DNA of 64,000 bases. Origin: Litsea cubeba. Its lineage: Eukaryota; Streptophyta; Magnoliopsida; Laurales; Lauraceae. A program made the position numbers and the translations under genes. Positions 23,960 through 35,896 of the stretch are shown one piece after another. The DNA lies in assembly GCA_012931725.1 (NCBI GenBank), contig CM022946.1, forward strand, positions 118,433,371 to 118,497,370, read 5' to 3'. Each line of letters opens with the position of its first letter. Position 1 is the first letter of the stretch. Under the pieces are notes generated by a model, which did no database searches, was not told the origin of the DNA, and saw only the letters and a program-made list of their open reading frames with translations.

Positions 23960-24601
23960 TCCCTTTTATTCATTATAGACTGCTTTATTACAAGAGCTAC
24001 AGAACAGAAAGAAAAGTACAGAAAGGAGGATCACAGTCCTCTGAAAACAGAAAATAAAGAAAAGCAGAAAGACTCCGATCTTCGCTCACTCCACGACGCC
24101 GGACCGTTGCCTGGAGGCCCTGAGTAATCCTGAATTCCACCGGGCTGTACAATACACTTTGGCCGGTCAGACCAAAGCATCGCACAGCCCCTCCAGTTCG
24201 GAGGCCCTGGACCCCGCAGAGCTCTGCAACACCCTCGGCGGGCAGTGGGACCAGCCAAGCTTGAAGAAACCCCCGGAGCGGCGGGGCCTCAATCCCGCCT
24301 TCCGTACGACGGGCGCACAGGGTCGTGTCGGACGAGAATGCGCCGCCGTCCCCCCGCAGCACATCCTCATTCTGTCTGGCCAGGGACGAATGGCCTTGGA
24401 CCCGCGTTCAGAGAGTGCGTGGCCCATGGGGAGTTCCTTCAGAGAGCGCGCAGACCATGATCGCCTTCCCCCCTCGGGGATAGCCGTCCAACGGCGCAGG
24501 GTCCCCCCCGGATCAAGTAATTTCGGACACCTCCCGGACATGGTTCCTACAGCTAAGTTCTTTTCTTCTCCCATGGCGAGCTAGCCACCCCTATTTATAG
24601 G
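23960..24601 (-). other. Candidate compact antisense transcription unit in T1
   Basis: The minus strand has a canonical TATA box, CTATAAATAG, at 24591-24600. An open frame of 135 codons runs from ATG 24574 to ~24167; a second in-frame ATG at 24541 gives 124 codons and fits better with a start ~30 bp below the TATA. Two AATAAA signals lie at 23984-23989 and 23965-23970. The protein is Arg/Gly/Pro-rich and I recognise no domain. It may be a second antisense gene, a non-coding transcript, or a remnant of an older LTR. Confidence 0.4.
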
Positions 24602-24993
24602 AAGGAGAAGGACTCGGTCTCCGAAAGAAGTTATATGGGCGAAGTCTCCCACGCGTTACTGGGGATGCACGGCTGTTGACCAGCGATCCCTATGGCGCCA
24701 CGTGGAGACATCCGTCCGATTCCCTCGTCAGCTGCGCCACCTTGTTTATTGCTACTTATGGTCTCCAGAATACAGAAAATCAGCACTGACAGTTTGACTC
24801 TTTCTACCTCAAGGGCCACGCCGCACAGTAAAGGCATTCAATATCATTCATTGCACATACAGAAATGAAAGAGAGACAAATGCAAAGAGAAAATGCACAA
24901 GTGAAGAAGCTCGATTTTCATTGATTGCAAAAAATGTTTACAAGGCCGAGACGCAAAAGGACTACAGACAAGAAGACAGAAGGAGTCCGGCCA

Positions 24994-27545
24994 CTATGGT
25001 TTCGGCGACTCCACTAGGTCGATCACCACATCTGATGGACCAGTGGACTCGGCCGAAATCATGACTCCGCTCGGAGCATCGCAGGCGGAGGAGGCTTCGA
25101 CTGGTACCTCAGCCGAACCAGGAGCAGAAGAGGTCTCACCCTGAGGCACGGCCAAAGCCTCACTGGCGACTGGGGCATCGCTCGAGACCGGGGCAGCTGG
25201 AGCGTCGTCAACAGCAGGAGCTTCAACCGGGGCGCTTTCAGTTGCGGGAGCTTCAACCGGGGCACTATCAGTGGCAGGTGCGGAGCTCGGCTCGGGATCC
25301 AGGTCCGAATACTTTGGCAGGTCCTGATAGACAGGGTGGTCTTCAGGGACCCCCGCACGTCTCAGTGCGGCCAAGCATCCTTCCTCGAACAAGATTGCGG
25401 TGATCTCCTCCACCTGCTTCTCGTACAGCTCAGTGGCTCGATCTACCCCATCCTGGAAGGCGGACTGGGCCTCGGCCTGAAGAGAGGCCTTTTCCTTCAC
25501 CAACTTCTCCCTCTCAGCGCGACCAGCCAAGACCTCCCCTCGCAGCCTCGTCCCCTCAGCAGCAGATTCGGCCTTCAATCTGGCCAGCTCAGACTCCAGT
25601 TCGGCGGTCTTCTTGTTCTTCATCCAAAGCTCGCCTTTCATATGGTTGGCCCTGGACGAAAGTTCGGCGTTCTCGGTCAGAACCGATGCCAATCGAGCGG
25701 ACTCTCCAGCGCTGGCCACCTTGAGCTCCTCCATTTCCTTCCGCTGCTCGTCCAGCTCCTTCTTCAGCTTCTCCCGCTCGGACTCCAGGCGGGTCATTCT
25801 CGCAGCGTTCCTATCCCTCCTTCCCACCACGGTTAGGAGCCTCTGCACGTTCTGCGAATGGAAACAGAGAGTCAGGTTCGACCAAGATACTTGAAGAATG
25901 AAGAAAAGCGTTGCAAACACTTACCCGAAGACTATCCTGGATCGCCGAGACCATCAGGCCCTCATCCTCGAACCTATCGTGCGCCTCCATGTCTCTTGGC
26001 AGAGCACAGGCCTTGGCGAGAGCCCCAATCACCTCGGCATTTCCCAGCAATCGGTCTTCAACGTTCAGGGGTTTGCCGGTAGAGGTTTCCATTTTCGGCT
26101 TCCACGGTGCTGGGGCAGTTCGGGGCCCGGAGGCCGATCCGGACCCTTGCCCCGGCGAGATGAGAGGCTCGCGCGCTGGACCAACAGCCGACTTGCTGAC
26201 CGGCGCACTCTTTTCGGCCGGCGCACTCTTTTCCTTCGGCGCGCTCTTCTCGCCTCCCTTTTCAGCTGGAGCTTTGGCCCCAGGGGCTCGTTCAGGAGTT
26301 TTGCCCTTCGACTGCAGATCAGCCTTCGAGCTCTTCTCCCCCGCCTTGGATTTCTTCCTGCGGCGGGGACCCCTCCTTCGAGCGGTCCGGCGAGCGTTGC
26401 CGGGCTCCCCCGCTCGGGGCAGGGGCAGTAGCAGAGAGAGCACCAGCGCCCGCCAGACCCGAAGCAGCACGAGTACCGGCAGGCGACGGGGCTCCAGAAG
26501 ACACTGACCTCTGCTTAAACTTAGCAGCCAGGTCCTTGACAGCAAGCTCCCTCGAGCTTCCCTCCATGTCCCCTCGATCAGAGAGATAAGCTTCCACTCG
26601 ATCAGAGAGATAAGCTTCCACTATCTGCGACAAGTCCGGCAGCTCCGGATCGGAAGTGGACGCCTCGGCTCCAGACGCAGTTCGGTCGGCGACGGGATCG
26701 GTCAAGGGGACCCCGCTAAACACCGCAACTGATACGGTCGGACGGTCAGGGTGTGTCTCGTCCGCCTCAGGTACTCCAGTCCTGTGGTAGTGGCCGCGAT
26801 ACCTCGGCGTGTACCCAAGCAGCTTCCAAGCTGACCTGGTCTCGTGCCCCTTGTACCGTTCGACCTTGTTGATGTCGTCGGTATTCCTCCTCCAACCTTC
26901 GCTAACAGCTCGGCGTCGCCTTGCACCGCCTCTGCTCAACAGGCAAAAAAGAGTATCAGTTCGGCATCAATGAAGTAAGCAAAACAGTAAAGGAGAAAAG
27001 CAGTGATGATTACTTGGGACTTCCCCAGGGGCGACGTGGGACCGACAACCTCCTGTCTTCACCCGGGCCGAACTCCCAGTTCCCCGAGACACAGAAGAAA
27101 TCCTCCTCAGCATTCTTACTCGAATCCTCCAAGGCTAGGACGAAGCCCCTTCGCTGCGGCTTCACACGGAGATAGTATCTTCCCTCCCCAGCCTTGCAGA
27201 TATCATATGTGTCCTCGATGTCGTGAGGGCCTAAGTTGGTCCCCAAGATCTCGTTCAGCTTCGCTGTGCCCATGATGACCTTGTAGCCATTGGGCATCAG
27301 CTGGCCCGGGGCGAGGGACCAAAGGCTAAGGCAGGCCCTAAGCAGGGGGTGCAGTGGAAACCTGACCCCACCCTCGATCACAGAGATCAGAGGGAATGGC
27401 ATCCAGCCGCCGTAGCAGCGATACAGGGCAGCGTCGGCAAGGTCCGCCGGTTTTAGGAGGACCCCCTCCGGAATTTTGAAGGCAGCCCTAAACTCGGCTA
27501 AGCCCCCATCAGAATCTATCCCTGAATCTAGGGGTGCCCATGACT
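24994..27545 (-). pseudogene. T1 antisense gene: Transposase_28-like domain plus coiled coil
   Basis: A spliced gene opposite to gag-pol, between the repeat array and 3' LTR. Exon 1 (27545-27014) encodes GGVRFPLHPLLRACLSLW, LAPGQLMPNGYKVIMG and YYLRVKPQRRGF, resembling the 'putative gypsy type transposon' family (Transposase_28). Donor GTAATC at 27013 and acceptor GAGCAG at 26932 join in frame to exon 2 (26931-25925): a linker with GYTPRYRGHYHR, then Lys/Ala/Ser-rich sequence. Donor GTAAGT and acceptor TTCGCAG join in phase to exon 3 (25851-24994): a coiled coil (ESEREKLKKELDEQRKEMEE) and an Ala/Pro-rich tail. A frameshift within exon 2 (~26330-26430) and an out-of-frame ATG at the 5' end suggest decay. 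Function unknown; antisense accessory genes are known in Tat elements. Confidence 0.75.
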
Positions 27546-27747
27546 AGAAGGGGCGACGACGGGAAAAGCCCTAGAAACTGAAAAACCCCAAAAAAGAACC
27601 AGACGGAAGAACAGAGCGACTTACAGGGACGAAGAGCAGATCAAGAGCAGATCCAGACGCAATCTGCGGTCGTCCTCCTCGAACAGATCTCAGGAACCAG
27701 AGTAGAAATCGAAAGAAATCGGGAGCGAGAAAAAGAAGGGGACGACC

Positions 27748-27757
27748 CTATTTGTAG
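27748..27757 (-). promoter_or_regulatory. TATA-like box of the T1 antisense gene
   Basis: The minus strand reads CTACAAATAG ~200 bp upstream of the antisense coding region. It is followed by a pyrimidine-rich leader that contains a CTGTAAGT donor-like and TTTCAG acceptor-like site, so a 5'UTR intron is possible. Confidence 0.4.
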
Positions 27758-28024
27758 AATGGGGAACCCTCATTTGAGTACCGCCTCCGAATTCGAAGAG
27801 ATACTTCAAAGCCCGTGCCCGTCAATCAATGAGACAACGCAATCGGCGCAGAAGCTACGCGTGTAGCCGTCAGCTCGGTCCCCAAGGCGAACAGGGCAGG
27901 GCATTTATTGCTTTAAAGAGTTGAAGCAACACCAGGCATAAAGAGTTGAAGCGACACCAGGTAATGATCACAGTATCCCCAGACGGATTCTTCTAGCTTT
28001 CAACCCCTAAAGGCTAGCACACTC

Positions 28025-28048
28025 CAGAGGTCAAAAGCTAGGGGCAAT
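28025..28048 (+). other. Polypurine tract of T1
   Basis: A purine-rich run ending AAAAGCTAGGGGCAAT lies directly before the 3' LTR. The same GGGGCAAT ending is seen before the LTR of T3. Confidence 0.7.
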
Positions 28049-28989
28049 TGTGTGGGGAGATTTCCAGAACCACAGGATTAAGTTAATCGCAGCCATCAGA
28101 TGAGGTTAAGCATTCTCACGCGCCATCCTCGTGCCATCCACGTGGCACCAAGCTCACCCCGGCTACCAGGACAGGAGGCCCGGCCGAAGTCAGGCAGCTC
28201 CGGGCCCTTAGCGCCGAACTGGCCCACCTCGGGCGACATCTCGGCAAGGAGCTCCACCTCGGCTGAGCCACCCCGGGTACCATCTCGACAAAAAGCTCCG
28301 CCTCGGCTGAAGAGGCCGGGACAGAAGCCGAAGCAAGAGAGAACTACACTTGCGCCCCTCATCCCCCACATCATCAGGCACGTGGAGGGATAGGGGCACG
28401 AGCTAGTGGGACAGACGCGACATCCAGCCGCCCACGATCTTCGCCAGATCCCTGACAGAACGGCATCCAGCGGTTGAGGCCACATCAGGGCAGGGCCCGA
28501 GGGTAGATCCGCTGGTACCCCTACCGCCAAGGGCGCCCAACAGGATCTGGCCCAACAAGATGTGCATTAAATGCGATGTGGGCTGACCCGATGGGCATTT
28601 AATGCATAGTGGGCTGGATTGGACCACAATTAATGCAATGTGGGCTGATTGTGACTTCCCAGTCAAATCGTGAGACCCACACCACAATATCTTCCAAAGA
28701 TACGATCCAAACTCTATAAATAGAGGCTCAACCCACCATCTAAGGTACGCCATTTTTCATACCAGAGCCGTTACTCTGTCTCTCTTCTCCCTCTCCTTCC
28801 ATTGTTCCAGTTCCCATACTGACTTTGGCATCGGAGAGCCTTGCGCCGCCCAGGCCAGGGTCCTCTGACCGTGTGTTCCTCCCTTTCAGGTTTTCGGACG
28901 GCATCCAGTCACACCCAGTCACCATCATCTTCTCGGATAAGTCCTGTAAGGCACCCTCTTATTGTGGGTCATTATTTTCTGCACCTACA
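28049..28989 (+). mobile_element. Tat-lineage element T1, 3' LTR
   Basis: A 941-bp copy of the LTR at 15661-16601 with six substitutions by eye and no length change. It is followed by TSD GATTG at 28990-28994 and then directly by chromovirus RT sequence in the correct frame. Confidence 0.95.
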
Positions 28990-28994
28990 GATTG

Positions 28995-29391
28995 AGTGAA
29001 CGGTAATCGACTCAAAACCTCCATGTTCCATCCTTTTTCTTAACTAGTAGAACCGGTGAAGAAAATGGACTTGAACTAGGCTGAATGACTGGATCTGTAA
29101 ACTTTTCTTTGACAATTCTCTCAATTTCAATTTTTTTTTAATGAGGGTACCGATAGGGCTGCACATTAGCAGGTGGGGCACCTAGTATTAAAGGGATGTG
29201 ATCTTGGGATCACGGAGGGGGCAATCCCTTTCGTTCCTTAAAAATTTGGAGAAACTATGTATGAGAGAAAGTAGATCTTCATGAAGATGTCTGAGCTTAG
29301 CTTCACCCAATAATTCATGAAGATGTGTGAGCTTACGTTCACCTAAAAAGAATAACTGTAGGTGGGAGCCCGAGGTTGGATTCCATAAAAG
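28995..29391 (-). pseudogene. Chromovirus RT N-terminal part
   Basis: Minus-strand reading gives the pre-RT motif GAPPANVQPYRYPH, IERIVKEKFTDPVIQPSSS, SPFSSPVLLVKKKDGTWRF, then a TGA in place of the conserved Cys, then VDYRSLN. After the TSD the frame continues into 15655 (QITVKDEF). So T1 landed inside an RT gene that was contiguous before, though the TGA shows it may already have been inactive. The upstream part overlaps a duplicated CTTCATGAA segment. Confidence 0.85.
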
Positions 29392-30514
<1,123 letters not shown>

Positions 30515-30567
30515 ATAAAGGGCTCCATGGACGCGACTGAACTGTAGCTGGATAGAGCCCTGCTACA

Positions 30568-30692
30568 GGGCCCGATTTTCAGGCCCGACAGCGGGCACGG
30601 CTCCCATGGGAGCCGTGGGATCCCAGTTGCATGCTGGGATCCCACGGCTTCCGCGGGAGCCGTGCCCCGTCGGGCCCAATTTTCGGGCCCGG
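30568..30692. repeat. GC-rich long hairpin (foldback element)
   Basis: An inverted repeat with arms 30568-30605 and 30655-30692 (GGGCCCGATTTTCAGGCCCG against CGGGCCCAATTTTCGGGCCC). An inner perfect stem, GCCGTGGGATCCCAG / CTGGGATCCCACGGC, lies around a short TTGCATG loop. It sits between the TIR element and the chromovirus protease. It could be a small MITE; no TSD was identified. Confidence 0.75.
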
Positions 30693-30740
30693 TAGACTTT
30701 TTGAGCTGGATATATGGTGGTCTCAGATTGGCCTTCTATG

Positions 30741-31100
30741 TTATATCGAGCACCCAAGGTGAATTCCATGGTGAGATTCCAAAAATCCCACACCCATGAC
30801 AACATCTGATCCTTTTAATGGTAATAGATACATGTCAGATTGAAACTGACATTCATGAATTTCAATTGTTAGGTCAATGCATTTAGCCGAACATTCAAGA
30901 TTATTTCCACCTGCCACTAAAACATCAAAAGAGGACGATCTGTGTGTAGGCCACCTCACAATAGCTGTGCCAATTTATCACTAATGAGATAATGGGTGCT
31001 GCCACTGTCGATCAACACATAGACGATCTGGTGTTTGATATGCCATGTCGTGCACATCGTCTGTGGTGATGAGTAGCCTAACAGGGCATGAATTGATATG
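30741..31100 (-). pseudogene. Chromovirus protease
   Basis: On the minus strand: TISIHALLGYSSPQTM, then the active site VLIDSGSTHYLISDKLAQL near 31010. In another frame come NNLECSAKCIDLTIEI, QFQSDMYLLPLKGSDVVMG and VGFLESHHGI. This is the aspartic protease of a Ty3/gypsy chromovirus, upstream of the RT fragments and in the same orientation, so it is the 5'-most surviving part of the element. A frameshift lies between the two halves. Gag is not recognisable to its right. Confidence 0.82.
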
Positions 31101-31668
31101 GTTGGAAGATGAACAAGCCTCCTTGTGCTTGTGCAAGCACAGTTTTGAGATAATTCCTTTGATGCCTTAATCCACTCCTTATTTCCTACAAATAGCCAAT
31201 GGCCAATTACAAAATGGAAACAAATCCCTACAATTTAGAGCATTATAAAACTTAAAAAAGAGATGTCTTCTGATAACAACTACCTACTGTGCCACCTAAT
31301 GTATAAAATCAAGTTGATCTTTCTTGCTTAATATTATGCTTTTATTTAAATTATTCCAAGGAAATCTACTTCAGATGAGACCCATCAGAACAGTAGGCTA
31401 GACTGGGCCGCTTTCATGATTCGACCCATGGCTGGGTCTCTATCAGAACCTCTTCTTGTTTGGAAACCATTAAAGGGAACTTTCGCCATTTTTGAAAAAT
31501 CAACCCAAAACCTAACGTTTTCCCCTCTTTTTTGGAGGGTTGTCCTTAATTGAAAGCATTTTGGAAAACCTTAAATCCTCAAATGAAAAGTTGTAAAACT
31601 TATTCTTTTTTTTTTTCTCAAAATAAGCCCAAAACTTAGGGCCCTTTTTGAAATTTTCCGTTCTTTAT
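31101..31668. other. Unassigned AT-rich sequence
   Basis: No gene, LTR or TIR was recognised here. The left part may be decayed chromovirus gag. Confidence 0.5.
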
Positions 31669-32057
31669 GGGAGCCACTATTCATACGTCCCTTATTGCTC
31701 CTTGCACATCCATCCATGAGACCCGTAATGGACCCCTCTGAAAAATCTCTAAACTAACCCTAACACATCCCTAATTGCTCCTTGCACCTCCGCCCACGCC
31801 CTCTCCCTAATCACCGTCCCTCTCCCTCCCTCTCCCGTTCAGGGAGAGGGAGGAAGGGAGGGAGGCAGGGAGAAGGAGAGGGAGAGAGGGAGAAGGAGAG
31901 GTAGAGAGGAGGGAGCAAGAGGAGGTGGGCGCCGACCAGGGAGAGGGAGAGAGGCAAGAAAGGGAGGGGTAGTTTAGAAATTTTTCAGATGGGTCCATCA
32001 TGGGTCCCATGCATGGATGTGCAGGGAGCAATGAGGGATGTGTGAATAGCAACTCCC
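31669..32057. mobile_element. Mutator-like MITE
   Basis: Terminal inverted repeats of ~90 bp start GGGAGCCACTATTCATACGT and end with the complement of GGGAGTTGCTATTCACACAT. Both arms run to TCTAAACTA. The GGGnGCnnCTATTCAcAC terminus is typical of Mutator-type MITEs in plants. The loop is a CCCTCTCC/GGAGAGGG-rich low-complexity stretch. The flanking T/A-rich bases do not give a clear 9-bp TSD. Confidence 0.78.
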
Positions 32058-32483
32058 TTTTTATATAAGGGACATGAATTCTTAAGGATATGGGGCTTTC
32101 GTGTATAAAGATGGAAACTAATGTTCCTCTCTCACCTACTCGACTACATGATAATTGCTCTGATAAGAATTTTTTTTTTAAAGAGGCAAATTTAATAGGG
32201 AGCTTTCAGTTTTGTACAATCTGATCTTCATTGAAGTATCTACGTTTTCGCAAGCACTACAGCAAGTAGCAACCCTGAGCCTCTTACATTACAACCATAT
32301 TAAAGCATTAACTGTACAGTATTAGACACTAAAGAATGGCAAAATTGGATTAAGAGATCTCAGAAACCAGAGTTTCTGCAATCCATTGAATGCCGAGAAC
32401 AGAGAACCTAAATGATTCCATGCATGAACAGTAAATCTCTTTTAATGCCTGAAACAATTATGTAAAAACCTTCAGCTTGAATT
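32058..32483. other. Probable host flank 3' of the CIPK relic
   Basis: Across the solo LTR this sequence is continuous with 56261 onward, so it was adjacent to the CIPK-like exons before insertion. On the minus strand an open frame of ~50 codons crosses the insertion point (VWVDSSTRNTIGRMHSGKW), preceded by a TTTGTGCAG acceptor-like site at ~56328. I do not recognise the product; it may be 3'UTR. Confidence 0.35.
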
Positions 32484-34084
32484 AAGTGTGTCACGCCCCT
32501 AAAAGTGGAATCGGGGTTATTGTGTGAGATTAGGGCTAATTAAAATTTTTCAACATAGATAACAACACTTAGCCCCAATCGTGTCCCATAGGATCGAAGT
32601 CCGCGGTGAGGTATAAATATTTCCTCGGCAACCAAAAACACAGCGGAGCATCATAATAAACAAATGGTACGATATAATATTTCAGAGTATGCACATCTTT
32701 TTTTTCTATAATTTAAGTTTAGCAAAAGATAACAAAAGTATATTAATTAATGGCTTCTATCAAAACCTAAGCCAAAAGAGAATAAATATAAACTAACCAA
32801 AGTCTGAAGGCACTCGTGTGCTGGTCACGATGATAATACCGTCGACACACAACTCGTACTCGCCATCAGGCTAAACTACCTGAAGCAACACCTCCACTTT
32901 CCCAAAGGTAAATCTACTCGGTACCTATGCACCAAGAGTAGCATCGTCAACACGACGGATGACAAGCTATATATATATATACATGACAACAAGATATGCA
33001 TATTGAATCAGAGTAGACAAGGGACAAGATCAATAGAAACATGTGCATTTCAGACATAAGAAATACATAGTATACAAGTCATAAACAATCTAATATAAAC
33101 ATCTAGCAAGATAGGCGGTCCACATAAGCTAATTACCATGGGAATATTGCCCTCCCATGCTCATATTGAGTTGTGGTGGGGAAACCAAGGCATAGGATAT
33201 ACCTGGCAACAAGGCACAGGGTTAAAAGCCTGGCAACAAGGCACGAGTGTGAACTCGACAACAAGGCACGGGAATGACCCGGCAAACAAGCAAGATATCA
33301 AGTAACAAGTCGTACTGCGCAGACGTTCATCAAGGTCCTCACACAGATGGTACCCCATCTGTGTTGGGCGATATACAGCGAAGTGGTGCCTGACACAAGG
33401 ATTTCTAGACAACAATAGTGAGGGACTAGGCTTTCTTGTATGAACAAGATTCATTAATCAAGGAGAGACTACTTTCCATTTATCAAATCAAGATCAAGAC
33501 AATACAAGCAAGCTTCTTCAATATCAATACCATCAATTTATCAATACCATAAGTAGTCCTCATCAAGCTTTTACAATCAAAGCCGCATAGCCTCAACACT
33601 TCCATCAATCATCAAGAACAAGGTAAACAAGACAATAAGGGGATCCTAGGTCATCATCTAGGTTCATCATATAATCCCTAAACCAAAACCAGTAAAGCAA
33701 TCTATGGAACATGAGCATTTCATGTAGAAAGTACCAAATGGTACAATTTAGAATCGATAGCGATAAACAATCCAATCTTAGGTCAATAGTTATTACCGTA
33801 GTCTCGTACAACTCTATTCAGTCAACGAAAGGAATAAGGTTTGCGATACCCGAACAAACAATCTTCGTGCATAGATATAAAAGAGGATATCCCATTGTCC
33901 CATACCGTTCAAGATTGATATAAGTTGAAAAACCGAGAAAACAGGAATAACGACGAGAAAATGCATGCCCAAAACATTCCTCGTATCAAGTCAAATGAGT
34001 CCAAAAAGATAGCCAAGGTTCCATACAAGTCCAATAGAAAAAGAGGTCAAAAGGATCCTTCAAAAGGTTCCCAGCAGTTGTCTA

Positions 34085-34272
34085 GGTCGACCCCACCATT
34101 GGTCTGTCGACCTCCTACAAGGAAGGTTCGGTCGACCGAAAGGTCAACCTCCTTCATGTTCGGTCGACCGAGACCCAAGTTCGGTCGACCGACAGTTGTA
34201 ACCAATAAATAGGAACAGTAAAATGATCAGGTGCTGGGCGCACCTGATCCTGTGTCTTCGGTCGACCGAGTA
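34085..34272. repeat. Cluster of TCGGTCGACCGA palindromes
   Basis: Four copies of the perfect 12-bp palindrome TCGGTCGACCGA lie within ~140 bp (near 34131, 34162, 34183 and 34259), with degenerate relatives (GGTCGACC, TGTCGACC) just before. It could be a set of protein-binding sites in the LTR; the function is unknown. Confidence 0.7.
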
Positions 34273-34843
34273 CACTACAGTTACAGAACACCAGTTCTGT
34301 AACTGATGTGTAAATGGTCCAATCCCTATCCCATAATCCCTGAACTTGTTCCATAACATTTCAAGGATAAAACCACATCAATTCAGGTTCCATAAACCTA
34401 TCAATCTATCCATTTCATTTCCAATCCAATTCATTAGACAATTAACCCAAATTATCATGTTTTCAATCCAAGTTTATCAAGATTAGAGCATTGGGTTATT
34501 TAGACATATTCAATCATCATTTTAAGGAAGAAACAACATATCAAAGCATAAACATATAGATTAACTTGCCTTTCGTTGAAATTGCCCAAATCCACAAATC
34601 TTAGTTCCATAGCCCAACAAACCAAACCTAAGGGATGATTAGCAAAATAAAATTAAATTAAAACATAAATCAATGGGAAGCTCTAAGCTACTAAACACAC
34701 TACTACAACCCAAAGTATATTAACCCAATTCTAAGGGGAACAAGAGCTTACCAAACAAATGGGTGGATGAAGTGGTGGCTTGCAAATTGGAGATGGGAAG
34801 CTCGCGGGGTCCACACGAAGATGATGGCCAAGATCGGAGGTGG

Positions 34844-35345
34844 TAGGGGTGGAAGTACGGTTTTCGGTTCGGTTTTAGACCAAAACCGAAAAAAACCGAA
34901 AACCGAAATGTTAAAATATTACAATTCGAACCAGACCGAATAAGATGTAAAACCGAACCGAACCAAAAATAATAAAACGGTTTGGTTTTCGGTTTTTCAG
35001 TTTAAACCGAATTTTTCAATTAAATGTTTGGTTTTTCATTTTTTCTTTTCCCATTTGGTCTTTTACTCTTTTAGTCTTTAGATTATAGTCTATTAGTCTG
35101 TGTAAATTACAGTAATAGTCTGTCTAATACTGGCATATATATATTTAATTTAAAACATGAAATATAGTTCGGTTTTTCGGTTTAAACCGAAATTATTTTC
35201 TAAAAACCGAAACCGAACCGAAAATCGAACTTGCCAAAAACTTAAAACCGAGACCGAACCGAAAACAGATAAACCGAACCGAACTTAATTTTACGGTTCG
35301 GTTTACGGTCCAGAGTTCGGTTCGGTTCAGTTTCTTCCACCCCTA
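34844..35345. mobile_element. hAT-type MITE in the solo LTR
   Basis: This 502-bp element has perfect terminal repeats TAGGGGTGGAAG / CTTCCACCCCTA and a perfect 8-bp TSD GGAGGTGG (34836-34843 and 35346-35353). The arms are rich in TTCGGTT/AACCGAA. No coding capacity. Confidence 0.92.
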
Positions 35346-35896
35346 GGAGGTGGGGTTGCCTTTGTAGTCCATTCCAGCAAGGTGGGTGAAAGAGATTGAG
35401 AAAGAGAGAAAAGAATTGAAATGGAGATGGGGAGGTTGTGGGGCCCACTTGATTGGTGGCCCACTAAATTGGTGGTGATGGAGGGTCTTTGGTGGTCCAT
35501 TGGATGCAAGAAGGAGAAGACAGAATGGAAGAAAGAAAGAATGGAGCAAGAAAGAGAGAGAAAGAATGAAATGGGTGGGTGGGTGTTCATTCACGTTGAC
35601 AGCAAGGGGAGTGAAGAGAGAGAGAAATAAAGAAAATAAGAGAGAGAAGGAAATGGTGAGATGGGTGAGGGAGGAAGTCAACCCATGTTGACAGTGAATA
35701 GAGTGGAGTGGAGGTGAGGGAGAGATGAGAGAAAAGAGTGAAATAGTGAAGGGGAAAAATGGGGAAAACAGAGAGAGAAAGAAATGGAGAAATAGAGAGA
35801 GATGGAGTGGGCTAGGTTCACCGGAGATGGTGGTGGCCGGCGGGGACGAGGTGGCTCCGGGACAGTGGGGCGGTGAGGTGAGGAGAAGAAGAGGTA

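Larger units (their letters stand above)
32489..35896. mobile_element. Large gypsy-type solo LTR, left part
   Basis: The LTR begins TGTCACGCCCC and, after interruption by element OG, ends GGATGTTACA at 56255. The TSD AAGTG flanks it at 32484-32488 and 56256-56260. Without OG it is ~4.07 kb. No internal element sequence is present, so it is a solo LTR. Features inside are a GGCAACAAGGCAC-type short repeat near 33205-33290, a palindrome cluster near 34085-34270, a hAT MITE at 34844-35345 and a GA-rich tail. The lineage is likely Ty3/gypsy by the TGTCACG/TGTAACA ends, but this is not certain. Confidence 0.85.

Noticed and set aside
35400..35830. ORFs in GA-rich sequence on both strands
   Set aside because: Purine-rich low-complexity tail of the solo LTR; no conserved motif.
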